Shown here: positions 1 to 8,522 of the stretch, in pieces
Position numbering within the stretch: the first letter of the stretch is position 1
Layout: every line of letters begins with the position of its first letter
Assembly (NCBI GenBank): GCA_030539285.1
Contig: JAUNSH010000009.1
Location: 1-62,954 of the forward strand
Origin: Eubacteriales bacterium
GTDB lineage: Bacteria > Bacillota > Clostridia > Oscillospirales > Oscillospiraceae
Length of the DNA stretch: 62,954 nt
Reading direction: 5' to 3'
Program-made: the position numbers and the translations under genes
The notes under the pieces: model-generated
What the model was told of the DNA's origin: nothing
The model's input: only the letters and a program-made list of their open reading frames with translations
Databases searched by the model: none

Positions 1-54
1 ACTCGCTACCTCCACCTTGGCAAGGTGGCGCTCTACCAGATGAGCTACACCCGC
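1..54 (-). tRNA. tRNA-Gly(GCC), 3' part cut by window edge
   Basis: Read on the minus strand, the sequence gives acceptor start GCGGGTG, a D arm with TGGTA, and an anticodon loop TTGCCAA closed by a CCACC/GGTGG stem. The anticodon GCC reads glycine codons GGC and GGT. The T arm and 3' acceptor lie outside the window. A consensus promoter sits just upstream. Confidence 0.95.
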
Positions 55-68
55 AACGGACATGGCTT

Positions 69-96
69 ATTATAACGATTTTTCGAGATTTGTCAA
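69..96 (-). promoter_or_regulatory. Promoter of the tRNA-Gly gene
   Basis: On the minus strand TTGACA (91-96) and TATAAT (69-74) are separated by 16 bp, and the tRNA begins 14 bp after the -10 box. Both hexamers are perfect. Confidence 0.85.
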
Positions 97-99
97 GCC

Positions 100-1224
100 C
101 TAATTTGAAATTTCTTCATTATTTTCTGTGGGCTGGGTTTCCGGCTCCGGAACCGGCTTTCCAGTACAGGCGGGGTAGTCGGAATAGTCCCAGACGTACC
201 CTTCCATTTCCTCATCCGTCCGCTCCCGGTACTTCCCGCTTTCGCTGCACCGAAGAAGATCGACGTGGTAGTATTCTTCCCCGTCCAGAACGATGTTCCA
301 GGTCCATGGCTCCCCATCCCGGGTGCCGGTGACGGTCATACAGGTCAGTCCCGCGTCCCGGCACATGGCGGCGTAGACCTGGGCAAAGGCCCTGCTGTCT
401 CCGGTGCCGTGGCGCAGCAGGCTGTAGGAGGGCGTTATGGAGGTTTCCAGCTTATAGTCAAAGCGCTCCATCAGGAACGCGTAGAGCTGGGAAAACTTCT
501 GGTAGTCGTCTCCGTCGCCGCTGACATAGAGCACCGCCGAGTCGAACACGGGCTTCACCTGGGTCTGCATCCGGCGCAGGGAGTCCCGGCTGGTCTGGTA
601 GGAGAAGATCAGCTCCACCACCCGGCTGTCTCCGGTGCCGTAGAGGGCCTGGGTCACCTGGGGGACCTCCATGATGGTTTCCGGGTGTTCGTTGGCATAG
701 TCCTGCGCAAACTGGGAAAAATCTGTATCCTCATACTGGCTCACCAGCAGCACAATGCCCGCCTCATAGCTTTCCAGCGCGTTGGCAGTGATGGTTCGGG
801 CCTGCTCGATTCCCACCGCGCTGCGGATGCGCTGCAGCTCCGTGGAGTTGTGACGGTAGGTGACCGTGATGGAGACCGCGGGCAGGCCGCTGCTGGAGCC
901 GATCTCATACTGGATATCTTCCACCGCATAGGCCCCGATGGGATCATTGTGCATCACGTTGTAGACCGCCCGCCGGACGCCCACTTCCAGCGCCTTCGCC
1001 GGGTACTCCGCCACATGGACAGCGGCTACCTCCGTCCCGGCGGAGACCAGCTGCTTCAGCGCGTCCAGAAATTCCTTATAGTTGCCGGCGGTGATGGTAT
1101 CCGTATGGGACACCTGCTTAGGGACCTCATGGGGCGTCACGGACACGTAGCTTCCGTTCAGCCAGCCGCAGCCACCCAGCAGCAGGCACAGCGCCAGGAA
1201 CAGGGGCAGCAGCGTTCGTCTCAT
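100..1224 (-). CDS. Transglutaminase-like secreted lipoprotein
   Basis: 374 aa. The N-terminus MRRTLLPLFLALCLLLGGCG is a lipoprotein signal with lipobox LGGC, so the protein is probably anchored outside the membrane. The C-terminal third resembles the transglutaminase-like fold: GTGDSRAFAQVYAAMCRDAG occupies the place of the catalytic Cys segment, but the nucleophile position holds Ser/Ala instead of Cys. It is followed by WNIVLDGEEYYHVD, which resembles the His/Asp strand. It may therefore be a non-enzymatic or serine variant. The start at 1224 has AAAGAGGTG upstream; an in-frame start at 1275 would overlap the preceding gene. It lies 13 bp after the YitT gene, probably in one transcript. 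The substrate is unknown. Confidence 0.75.
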   Translation of the reverse strand: MRRTLLPLFLALCLLLGGCGWLNGSYVSVTPHEVPKQVSHTDTITAGNYKEFLDALKQLVSAGTEVAAVHVAEYPAKALEVGVRRAVYNVMHNDPIGAYAVEDIQYEIGSSSGLPAVSITVTYRHNSTELQRIRSAVGIEQARTITANALESYEAGIVLLVSQYEDTDFSQFAQDYANEHPETIMEVPQVTQALYGTGDSRVVELIFSYQTSRDSLRRMQTQVKPVFDSAVLYVSGDGDDYQKFSQLYAFLMERFDYKLETSITPSYSLLRHGTGDSRAFAQVYAAMCRDAGLTCMTVTGTRDGEPWTWNIVLDGEEYYHVDLLRCSESGKYRERTDEEMEGYVWDYSDYPACTGKPVPEPETQPTENNEEISN

Positions 1225-1237
1225 ACATACACCTCTT

Positions 1238-2101
1238 TTACAATGCGTTTCGGTGATACCGGCTGAAGCCGTCACCCAGAACCTGATGGGCCTCCTGCAC
1301 GATCACAAAGGCGGCAGGGTCAATGTCCATGACCAGCTCCTTTAATTCCGCGATCTGCTGGCGCTTGACGGCGGTGAGCACCACCATCATCTCCTGATGG
1401 GTATAGCTGCCCTGGCCGCGGAGGAAGGTCGCCCCCCGGTCCAGGCGGTCATTGATGGCCTCTGCGATTTTCTGGTGCTCCTTCGTCATGATCAGCGCCA
1501 CCTTGGAATAGTCGAAGCGGTATACCACCGCGTCCATGACCTTGCCGCTGAGAAACACCGTCACGCCGGTGTACAGGGCCTTGTTCAGGTCCCGGAACAC
1601 GATGCCGGTGATCACGGCGACCATGGCGTCAAAGCACATGGAGATCTGTCCAATGGGCACATCCCGGTAGCGCAGCTTGAGGAGCCGCACCACGATGTCT
1701 GAGCCGCCCGTGGAGGCCCCGGCAGCAAACACCGCTCCCAGCCCCAGACCGCACAGCACGCCGCCGTACAGCGCCCCGATCAGGGGTTCCGTGGCGGGCA
1801 TGGGGATCAAGGCAAAGACATCGATCAGCACAGAACTGACCAGCATTCCCGTCAGGGAACCAAAAAAGAACCGCTTGCCGATTTTCAGGCCCCCAAGCAA
1901 AAACAGGGGCAGATTGATGAGGATGGACAGGCTGCCCACGCTGCCCGCTCCCAGCAGCTCCACCGCCACCAGCGCAAGGCCGGAGATGCCGCCGGTGCTG
2001 ATGTCGTTTGGCATCAGGAAGCAGGAAAAGCCAAAGGCAAACAGGGCGCTGCCCAGAATGGTCACGATGATCCAGCCGAATTTTTTACGGAAATCACTCA
2101 T
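1238..2101 (-). CDS. YitT family membrane protein
   Basis: 287 aa. Five to six hydrophobic helices in the first 200 residues, rich in Gly, carry the family signature STGGISGLA near residue 36 and a second repeat AGASTGGSDI. The last 80 residues form a soluble DUF2179 domain (YSKVALIMTKEHQKIAEAI). YitT proteins are widespread in Firmicutes; their transport substrate is not established. An alternative TTG at 2107 overlaps the parC stop, but the GAGG box fits the ATG at 2101 better. Position suggests co-transcription with parC upstream and the lipoprotein downstream. Confidence 0.88.
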   Translation of the reverse strand: MSDFRKKFGWIIVTILGSALFAFGFSCFLMPNDISTGGISGLALVAVELLGAGSVGSLSILINLPLFLLGGLKIGKRFFFGSLTGMLVSSVLIDVFALIPMPATEPLIGALYGGVLCGLGLGAVFAAGASTGGSDIVVRLLKLRYRDVPIGQISMCFDAMVAVITGIVFRDLNKALYTGVTVFLSGKVMDAVVYRFDYSKVALIMTKEHQKIAEAINDRLDRGATFLRGQGSYTHQEMMVVLTAVKRQQIAELKELVMDIDPAAFVIVQEAHQVLGDGFSRYHRNAL

Positions 2102-2103
2102 AC

Positions 2104-4347
2104 TCAAACCTCAAAGGACTGCTGCTTGTCGGCGGAATCTTCCTCCTTCAGCAGCATTCCGGCGGAGGGGATGGTCTTGGTGCGGTAGCGTCCGGGATTT
2201 ACGATGCCGCTGTTTTCCAGCAGCACCGCATTTTGCAATACCGCTTTCTTTTTGAGCGTCATCACCGCCACACCTATGGTATTGCGGGTGGTCTTGGGCA
2301 GCAGCTGGGCGGTGGAGAAAATGGCGGCCCGTCCGTCGGAGGAATACAGGGCGATCTGAGCATCCTCCTCAAAGGCCATGGCGGTCACCAGCGGGCTTTT
2401 ATCGGAGTAGGCGCCGGTGAGCTTTTTCCGGTTGGTTTTCGTCTCGTAGGCGGAAAGAGGCACCTTTGCGGCCTTGCCGTTTTCAAAGAAGAACAGCACG
2501 AAGCCCTTGTAGTCCCCGCAGAACTGTAGGGATACCATGTTCTCTCCCGGCTCGAAGCCCAGCTTTTGGGGCAGGTAATCGCCCAAAAGGGATGCCTTGC
2601 CGTCGTCAAAGTCGGAAAGCCGGGACTTATAGCACTGGAATTTATCGGTGAACACAAGGAACTCCGCACGGTTGGTGGTTTCCTTCGTAAAGGACAGGCT
2701 GTCGCCCTCCTTGAACTTCTGCTCGCCACTCATGCGCAGGGACTGGGCGGTGATTTTTTTCAGATAGCCCTCTTTGGAGACGAATACCGTCACGGGATAG
2801 TCGGGAATTTCCTCCCCCTCGTCCTCCGGGGCAGCTTCGGCGGCGTCGTAGATGATCTCGGTCTTTCTGGGCTGGCCGAATTTGTCGGAGACTGCCTGCA
2901 ATTCCTTGATGATAACGTTTTTCAGTTTCTTGGCGCTTTCCAGGGTGCCGCGCATATCGGCGATCTCCTGTTCCAGCTGGGAGATGGCCTTGGTCTGCTT
3001 GAGAATGTATTCCTTGTTGATGTTGCGCAGCTTGATCTCGGCCACGAAATTGGCCTGCACCTCGTCGATGCCGAACTCGATCATCAGATTGGGCACTACC
3101 TCGCTGTCCATCTCCGTCTCCCGGATGACCCGGATGGCTTTGTCAATGTCCAGCAAAATCCGCTCCAAGCCTTTCAGCAGATGCAGCTTTTCCTCTTTTT
3201 TGCCGATCTGGAAGAACAGCCGCCGCTTGATGCAGTCGGTGCGCCAGGCCGTCCACTCGTCGAGGATCTCCCCCACGCCCATGACCCGGGGCATTCCGGC
3301 GATCAAAATGTTAAAGTTGCAGGGGAAAGAATCCTGCAAGGTCGTCATGCGGAACAGCTTTTGCATGAGCTTGTCCGGGTCAACGCCGCGTTTCAGGTCG
3401 ATGGTCAGTTTCAGTCCGCCCAAGTCGGTCTCGTCCCGCATATCGGCGATCTCCTTGATCTTGCCTGCCTTAATGAGTTCCGCCACCTTGTCCATGATGA
3501 CCTCCGTGGCGGTGGTGTAGGGGATCTCGGTGATCTCAATGAGGTTGCCTTCCTTGACATAGCGCCACTTGGCCCGGAGCTTGAAGCTGCCCCGGCCGGT
3601 GGCATAAATTTCCCGGGTAGCCGCTTCATCGAACAGCAGCTCGCCGCCGGTGGAGAAGTCCGGACCGGGGAGGGTCTCCAGAATGTCGTGGTCGGGATTC
3701 TTCATCAGGGCGATGGCAGTGTCGCAGACCTCCTTCAGATTGAAGGAGCAGATATTGGAGGCCATGCCCACGGCGATGCCCTGATTGGCGGACACCAGAA
3801 CGTTAGGGAAGGTGGTGGGAAGCAGGGCCGGCTCCTTCATGGTGGCATCGTAGTTATCCACCATGTCCACGGTGTCGCTGTCAATGTCCTTGAACACCTC
3901 GGCGCAGATGGGGTCTAATTTTGCTTCCGTGTAACGGGAGGCGGCGTAGGCCATGTCCCGGGAATAGACCTTGCCGAAGTTGCCCTTGGAGTCCACAAAG
4001 GGGTGGAGCAGGGTCTCGTTGCCCCGGGCCAGACGCACCATAGTCTCGTAAATGGCTGCATCGCCGTGGGGATTCAGCCGCATGGTCTGGCCCACGATGT
4101 TGGCGGATTTCGTCCTGCCGCCGCTGAGCAAACCCATCTTGTACATGGTGTACAGGAGCTTACGGTGAGAGGGCTTGAAACCGTCGATCTCGGGAATGGC
4201 CCGTGAGACGATGACCGACATGGCGTAGGGCATATAGTTGATTTCCAAAGTCTCGGAAATGGCCTGCTCCGTGGTGGAGCCGTGCAGGCCCATGACGCCG
4301 TCGGTGTTTACTTTCTTTTTTTCAGGTTCCTTATTTTTTCGTGCCAT
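2104..4347 (-). CDS. parC: Type IIA topoisomerase subunit A (ParC/GyrA type)
   Basis: 747 aa. The breakage-reunion domain has the catalytic tyrosine in SRYTEAKLDP (around residue 120). A QTMRLNPHGDAAIYETMVRL segment corresponds to the quinolone-resistance region, and a coiled coil lies near residues 390-470. The C-terminal part is shorter than the six-blade GyrA propeller, which favours a topoisomerase IV-like assignment; gyrase paralogs cannot be excluded without the rest of the genome. The start at 4347 has AAGGAG upstream; a longer frame from 4482 runs through repeat DNA and is rejected. The partner subunit B gene lies upstream (4629-6608). Confidence 0.88.
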   Translation of the reverse strand: MARKNKEPEKKKVNTDGVMGLHGSTTEQAISETLEINYMPYAMSVIVSRAIPEIDGFKPSHRKLLYTMYKMGLLSGGRTKSANIVGQTMRLNPHGDAAIYETMVRLARGNETLLHPFVDSKGNFGKVYSRDMAYAASRYTEAKLDPICAEVFKDIDSDTVDMVDNYDATMKEPALLPTTFPNVLVSANQGIAVGMASNICSFNLKEVCDTAIALMKNPDHDILETLPGPDFSTGGELLFDEAATREIYATGRGSFKLRAKWRYVKEGNLIEITEIPYTTATEVIMDKVAELIKAGKIKEIADMRDETDLGGLKLTIDLKRGVDPDKLMQKLFRMTTLQDSFPCNFNILIAGMPRVMGVGEILDEWTAWRTDCIKRRLFFQIGKKEEKLHLLKGLERILLDIDKAIRVIRETEMDSEVVPNLMIEFGIDEVQANFVAEIKLRNINKEYILKQTKAISQLEQEIADMRGTLESAKKLKNVIIKELQAVSDKFGQPRKTEIIYDAAEAAPEDEGEEIPDYPVTVFVSKEGYLKKITAQSLRMSGEQKFKEGDSLSFTKETTNRAEFLVFTDKFQCYKSRLSDFDDGKASLLGDYLPQKLGFEPGENMVSLQFCGDYKGFVLFFFENGKAAKVPLSAYETKTNRKKLTGAYSDKSPLVTAMAFEEDAQIALYSSDGRAAIFSTAQLLPKTTRNTIGVAVMTLKKKAVLQNAVLLENSGIVNPGRYRTKTIPSAGMLLKEEDSADKQQSFEV

Positions 4348-4359
4348 ATTGCACTCCTT

Positions 4360-4462
4360 ACTGATAATGCGTTGGGTAGGGCGGGCTGCCCTCAGCCCGC
4401 CGCATTTTCCGTATCGGTGACCTGCGGCGGCTTGAGGGCAAGCCGCCCTACCATAAGCAGTC
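4360..4462. repeat. Short palindromic repeat rich in GGGCGGGCTGCC / GGCAAGCCGCCC
   Basis: The parE-parC gap (4348-4628) holds no gene. Its first part carries an inverted repeat, GTAGGGCGGGCTGCCCTCAG against TTGAGGGCAAGCCGCCCTAC. It resembles the other GTAGGG/CCCTAC-ended palindromes in this window. Its function is unknown. Confidence 0.55.
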
Positions 4463-4573
4463 CCGTAGGGGGCGATGCCCACATCGCCCCTTTGCAGATG
4501 TTACGTATTCGCCGAAAACGATCTATTGACGCTCGCTTTTTCCGCGGGCCGATGTGGGCATCGGCCCCTACGG
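4463..4573. repeat. About 110-bp inverted-repeat element, copy A
   Basis: The ends are inverted: CCGTAGGGGGCGATGCCCAC and the complement-type end GTGGGCATCGGCCCCTACGG. A variable centre contains ATTCGCCG and CGATCTAT. Further copies lie at 33903-34012, 50017-50104 and 53055-53165, with a half copy inside mutL near 59430. No coding capacity. It looks like a non-autonomous mobile repeat (MITE or REP type). Confidence 0.85.
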
Positions 4574-4628
4574 TGAGGAAACTATGGGTTCATGACACAC
4601 TTCAGCTTCCCCAAAGGGGAAGGCTTTT

Positions 4629-6608
4629 TTACGAAATGTCGGCCAATTCCAGATATTTCGCGCCGTTTTCGGCGATGAAGTTTTTCCGCTCCTGCAAGGC
4701 GTCCCCCAGCAGCACATCGAAATAGTGGGCAGTCCGCTCGGCTTCCTCGGGCATGACCTTGATGAGGCGGCGGGTCTCCGGGTTCATGGTGGTCATCCAC
4801 ATCATCTCCGGGTCGTTTTCGCCAAGACCCTTGGAGCGCTGGATGGTCACCTTTTTCCCCTCCAGATCCTTTAAAATCTTCACCTTTTCCTGCTCATTAT
4901 AGGCAAACCAGGTCTTGTCCTTGCAGGTGATCTCAAACAGGGGGGATTCCGCGATATACACATAGCCGTCCCGAATGAGGGTGGGGCACAGACGGTAGAG
5001 CATGGTGAGGATCAGGGTGCGGATCTGGAAGCCGTCCACGTCCGCATCGGTGCAGATGACCACCTTGTTCCAGCGCAGCTGGGATAGGTCAAAGCTAGAC
5101 AGCTCCTTGGCTTTCTTGCCCTGCACCTCCACGCCGCAGCCGAGAACTTTCATAAGGTCGGTAATGATGGGGCTGGCGAAAATTTTGCTGTAGTCGGCTT
5201 TCAGGCAGTTGAGGATTTTTCCCCGCACGGGCATGATGCCCTGAAATTCCGCGTCCCGGCTCATTTTGACGCTGCCCAAGGCGGAATCGCCCTCCACAAT
5301 ATACAGTTCCCGCTTATTCGCGTCCTTGCTGCGGCAGTCCACGAATTTCTGCACCCGGTTGGCAATGTCAATGGAGCCGGACAGCTTTTTCTTGACGCTG
5401 CTCTTGGTCTTTTCGGCGGATTCCCGGGCGCGCTTGTTCACCAGAATCTGCTCCGCCGCCTTCGCCGCCTCCTGGGCGTTCTCGATGAACCAGACCTGAA
5501 GCTGCTCCTTGAAGAAGGCCGTCATGGCATCCTGTGTGAACTTGGAATTGACGCTCTTTTTGGTCTGGTTTTCAAAACAGCCGATGGTGGAGAAGCAGTT
5601 CGTCACCAGCACCAGAGAGTCCTGAATGTCCTGAAAAATGATCTTATTCTCATTTTTCGTGTACTTATTGTTGTCTTTCAGATACTTATCGAAGGCCGCC
5701 GTGAAGCCCAGCCGCACTGCCCGGTCGGGGCTGCCGCCGTATTCCAGCCACGAAGAATTGTGGTAATACTCGATATGGCTGACCTGCTTACTAAAGCAGA
5801 AGGAAGCGGTGATTTTCAGCTTCATCTCCGGGCGGTTCTCCGCGTCCCGGCCCCGGCGCTCGGCTTCCCAGAAGGTGGGCATGGTGAAGGCGTTGTCTCC
5901 CACCAGCTCCTCGATATACTCCCGGATGCCGTCCGCATAGCAGTATTCCTCTTCCTCAAAGGTCTTGCCCACCTGATTGCGGAACTTGAAGCGCACGCCC
6001 TTGTTGACCACGGCCTGACGGCGCAGCACGTCCCGGTAGTATTCCACGGGGATGTTGATGTCCGTGAAGACCTCCTTGTCCGGCTTCCAGCGAAAGCACG
6101 AGCCGGTCTTCTTTCGGTCGGCTGGGGACTTTTTCAGACCGCCCACGTTTCTGCCCTTTTCAAAGTGCAGATCGTAGCGGAAGCCGTCCCGGCGGATGGT
6201 GGCATCAAAATATTCGGACGCGTACTGGGTGGCGCAGGAGCCAAGGCCGTTGAGGCCCAGAGAATATTCGTAGTTTTCCCCGTTTTCGCCGTACTTGCCG
6301 CCGGCGTACATTTCGCAGAACACCAGCTCCCAGTTATAGCGCTTTTCTTTTTCGTTATAGTCCACGGGACAGCCCCGTCCAAAGTCCTCCACCTCTACGC
6401 TCAGGTCTTCGTAGCGGGTGACGATGATGGTGTCACCGTGGCCCTCTCTGGCCTCGTCGATGGCGTTGGAGAGGATCTCAAACACCGCGTGCTTGCAGCC
6501 CTCCAGATCATCAGAGCCGAAAATGACCGCGGGACGCTTGCGCACCCGGTCCTCGCCCTTGAGCATGGAGATGCTGGAATTTCCGTATTGTTCTTGCTTT
6601 TTCGCCAT
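4629..6608 (-). CDS. parE: Type IIA topoisomerase subunit B (ParE/GyrB type), divergent
   Basis: 659 aa. The GHKL ATPase motifs are NAIDEAREGH (near residue 49), EDFGRGCPVD, and GLNGLGSCA in place of the usual GLHGVG. The transducer domain follows. The Toprim motifs are EGDSALGSVK, where the family norm is EGDSAGG, and TDADVDGFQIRTL, where the norm is TDADVDGAHIRTL. It acts with the subunit encoded next to it to relax or decatenate DNA using ATP. The start at 6608 follows a consensus promoter. The divergent motifs suggest a distinct lineage, not inactivation, since the acidic metal ligands are kept. Confidence 0.88.
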   Translation of the reverse strand: MAKKQEQYGNSSISMLKGEDRVRKRPAVIFGSDDLEGCKHAVFEILSNAIDEAREGHGDTIIVTRYEDLSVEVEDFGRGCPVDYNEKEKRYNWELVFCEMYAGGKYGENGENYEYSLGLNGLGSCATQYASEYFDATIRRDGFRYDLHFEKGRNVGGLKKSPADRKKTGSCFRWKPDKEVFTDINIPVEYYRDVLRRQAVVNKGVRFKFRNQVGKTFEEEEYCYADGIREYIEELVGDNAFTMPTFWEAERRGRDAENRPEMKLKITASFCFSKQVSHIEYYHNSSWLEYGGSPDRAVRLGFTAAFDKYLKDNNKYTKNENKIIFQDIQDSLVLVTNCFSTIGCFENQTKKSVNSKFTQDAMTAFFKEQLQVWFIENAQEAAKAAEQILVNKRARESAEKTKSSVKKKLSGSIDIANRVQKFVDCRSKDANKRELYIVEGDSALGSVKMSRDAEFQGIMPVRGKILNCLKADYSKIFASPIITDLMKVLGCGVEVQGKKAKELSSFDLSQLRWNKVVICTDADVDGFQIRTLILTMLYRLCPTLIRDGYVYIAESPLFEITCKDKTWFAYNEQEKVKILKDLEGKKVTIQRSKGLGENDPEMMWMTTMNPETRRLIKVMPEEAERTAHYFDVLLGDALQERKNFIAENGAKYLELADIS

Positions 6609-6650
6609 AATTTTTAAACCTACCTAAGCATTCCATAGTAAATCTAGTTT

Positions 6651-6679
6651 ATTATACGCAAAAAGCGCGGGAAAGTCAA
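6651..6679 (-). promoter_or_regulatory. Promoter of the parE-parC-yitT group
   Basis: On the minus strand TTGACT (6674-6679) and TATAAT (6651-6656) are 17 bp apart, 43 bp before the parE start. Confidence 0.85.
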
Positions 6680-6694
6680 GGAAGGAGCCTCATC

Positions 6695-6803
6695 TGTCAT
6701 CCTGAGCGAGCGCAGCGAGTCGAAGGATCTTCCCGCTCCTATCAACGGAAAGGAAAAGATCCTTCGACTACGCAGCCTTACGGCTGCTTCGCTCAGGATG
6801 ACA
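6695..6803. repeat. Palindromic repeat with TGTCATCCTGAGCG ends
   Basis: TGTCATCCTGAGCGAGCGCA at the left and CTGCTTCGCTCAGGATGACA at the right are inverted. Inner arms AAGGATCTT and AAGATCCTT also pair, so the 109 bp can fold into one long hairpin. This end sequence is a very common intergenic repeat in gut bacterial genomes. It fills the gap between two divergent transcription units. Confidence 0.8.
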
Positions 6804-6860
6804 ACGTGCGATAATAAACCATCCGTATTTAGCCCATACTATTAAAAAGGAGCTGATGTT

Positions 6861-8162
6861 ATGGAATCCATCTGGCACAAAACCGTCCAGCTGCCCCAGT
6901 TTCCCCGGCTGGACGGTGACGTATCCACGGACGTGCTGGTCATCGGCGGCGGTATGACAGGGCTTCTGTGCGCTTATCAATTAAAAAAAGCGGGGGTGGA
7001 CTGCATCGTTGTCGAAAGGAAGCGCATTGCTTCCGGCGTCACCGGGAATACCACCGCCAAGCTCACCAGCCAGCATGGCCTGATCTACAGCAAGCTTGCG
7101 AAGAAGGGCGGATCAGAAGCCGCCAAACTCTATTTGCAGGCCAACGAGGGTGCCCTGTCCGAGTATCGGGCGCTGTGTGCAGAAATTCCCTGCGATTTTG
7201 TAGAGCAAAGCCACACCGTTTACTCCCGTCAAGGGGTTCAGAATCTGGAAGAGGAACTTGCTGTCCTGTCCCGGCTGAACTTCCCGGCGGAGCTGGTGAG
7301 CGCGCTTCCCCTGCCCTTCCTCACGGCAGGCGGCATCCGCTTTTCCCATCAGGCCCAGTTCCATCCGCTAAAATTCCTGAGCGGAATCGTGAAGGATTTG
7401 ACCATTTTCGAAAATACCCCCATCCAGTCCCTGAGCAAAACGGAAGCCGTCACCGGGCACGGCAGAATTCACGCCAACTCCGTCATTGTCTGCACCCATT
7501 TTCCCTTCCTGAATAGGCACGGAAGCTACTTCCTCAAGCTCTACCAGCAGCGCTCCTATGTGCTGGCTCTGAAAAACGCCCCCATCCCTGAGGGGATGTA
7601 TCTGGACGCGAAGGAAAACGGCCTGTCCTTCCGAAGCTGGGGCGATACTCTTCTGCTGGGTGGCGGCGGGCACCGAACGGGCAAGTCCGGCGGCGGCTGG
7701 GCGGAGCTGGAAGCCTTTGCCCGGAAGCATTACCCCGACGCGAACATCGTCACCCGCTGGGCCACACAGGACTGCATGAGTCTGGACGGGATCCCCTATA
7801 TCGGGCAGTACAGCGCCTCCACTCCCAATCTCTACGTGGCCACGGGCTTCAACAAGTGGGGCATGACCACCTCCATGGCGGCGGCAAAACTCCTGACCGA
7901 CCAAATTTGCGGCAAAGACAACCCATATTCCGCCCTGTTCTCCCCCTCCCGGAGTATGTTTCACCGGCAATTGGGGATCAACGCGATGGCGGCCGCGGTG
8001 AATCTGCTGACTCCCTCCCGGAAACGCTGCCCCCACCTTGGCTGCGCTCTGAAATGGAACGCCCAGGAGCACAGCTGGGACTGCCCCTGCCACGGCTCCC
8101 GGTTTTCCGGGGACGGAAAGCTCCTTGACAACCCCGCAACCGGTGATTTACCAAAGAAATGA
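6861..8162 (+). CDS. FAD-dependent oxidoreductase with C-terminal Rieske domain
   Basis: 433 aa. The N-terminal dinucleotide fold VLVIGGGMTGLLCAYQLKKA ends in an acidic VERKRIASG segment that binds the ribose of FAD (DAO family). A second FAD contact is NLYVATGFNKWGMTTS near residue 325. The last 45 residues carry CPHLGC and CPCHGSRF, the Cys-x-His and Cys-x2-His ligand pairs of a Rieske [2Fe-2S] cluster. This fusion is known in Firmicutes (YhfW-like), but its substrate is not. AAAGGAG lies 10 bp before the ATG. It is divergent from parE and next to the redox-type DUF1858 protein. Confidence 0.88.
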   Translation: MESIWHKTVQLPQFPRLDGDVSTDVLVIGGGMTGLLCAYQLKKAGVDCIVVERKRIASGVTGNTTAKLTSQHGLIYSKLAKKGGSEAAKLYLQANEGALSEYRALCAEIPCDFVEQSHTVYSRQGVQNLEEELAVLSRLNFPAELVSALPLPFLTAGGIRFSHQAQFHPLKFLSGIVKDLTIFENTPIQSLSKTEAVTGHGRIHANSVIVCTHFPFLNRHGSYFLKLYQQRSYVLALKNAPIPEGMYLDAKENGLSFRSWGDTLLLGGGGHRTGKSGGGWAELEAFARKHYPDANIVTRWATQDCMSLDGIPYIGQYSASTPNLYVATGFNKWGMTTSMAAAKLLTDQICGKDNPYSALFSPSRSMFHRQLGINAMAAAVNLLTPSRKRCPHLGCALKWNAQEHSWDCPCHGSRFSGDGKLLDNPATGDLPKK

Positions 8163-8174
8163 TAGGATTCCCTC

Positions 8175-8203
8175 TTGTTTTTTTCAAACAGTGCGGTTAT
8201 AAT
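8175..8203 (+). promoter_or_regulatory. Promoter of the DUF1858 gene
   Basis: TTGTTT (8175-8180) and TATAAT (8198-8203) are 17 bp apart, 30 bp before the start codon. Confidence 0.75.
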
Positions 8204-8233
8204 AACCCCAGAAACAAATAGGAGGTCATTTTC

Positions 8234-8467
8234 ATGGCTGTTAAAATTGAAAAGAGCACCATCATTGGTGACATTCTGGACATCGCCCCTCAGGCCGCGC
8301 CCCTGTTCTTCGCCATCGGCATGCACTGCCTGGGCTGCCCCTCTTCCCGTGGAGAGACTGTGGAGGAGGCCTGCATGGTTCACGGTGTGGACTGCGATCC
8401 CTTCCTGGCTCAGTTGAACCACTTCCTGGAGGCTTACGAGGCTTCCGAGGCGGAGAAGAACGCTTAA
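8234..8467 (+). CDS. DUF1858 domain protein
   Basis: 77 aa. Opens with MAVKIEKSTIIGDILDIAP, the typical DUF1858 helix, followed by a CLGCPSSRGETVEEAC segment with two close cysteines and a third downstream. DUF1858 domains are found alone or attached to redox and hybrid-cluster proteins; the two-Cys motif suggests redox or metal binding, which is inference. The ribosome site GGAGG is 8 bp upstream. A strong terminator follows, so it forms its own short transcript. Confidence 0.88.
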   Translation: MAVKIEKSTIIGDILDIAPQAAPLFFAIGMHCLGCPSSRGETVEEACMVHGVDCDPFLAQLNHFLEAYEASEAEKNA

Positions 8468-8479
8468 CCAAAAAACGAT

Positions 8480-8510
8480 GCAGGAGCGGCGTGTCCGCTC
8501 CTGCTTTTTT
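8480..8510 (+). terminator. Intrinsic terminator after the DUF1858 gene
   Basis: GCAGGAGCGG / CCGCTCCTGC stem, then six T. It ends only 13 bp before trmK, so trmK expression may depend on read-through. Confidence 0.88.
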
Positions 8511-8522
8511 CGGAGGAATCAA

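Noticed and set aside
100-1224. Active transglutaminase or cysteine protease
   Set aside because: The cysteine expected at the start of the catalytic helix is not present, so enzymatic activity is not claimed.
2566-3918. 450-codon open frame opposite parC
   Set aside because: Shadow of parC, lacking start signals and any family pattern.
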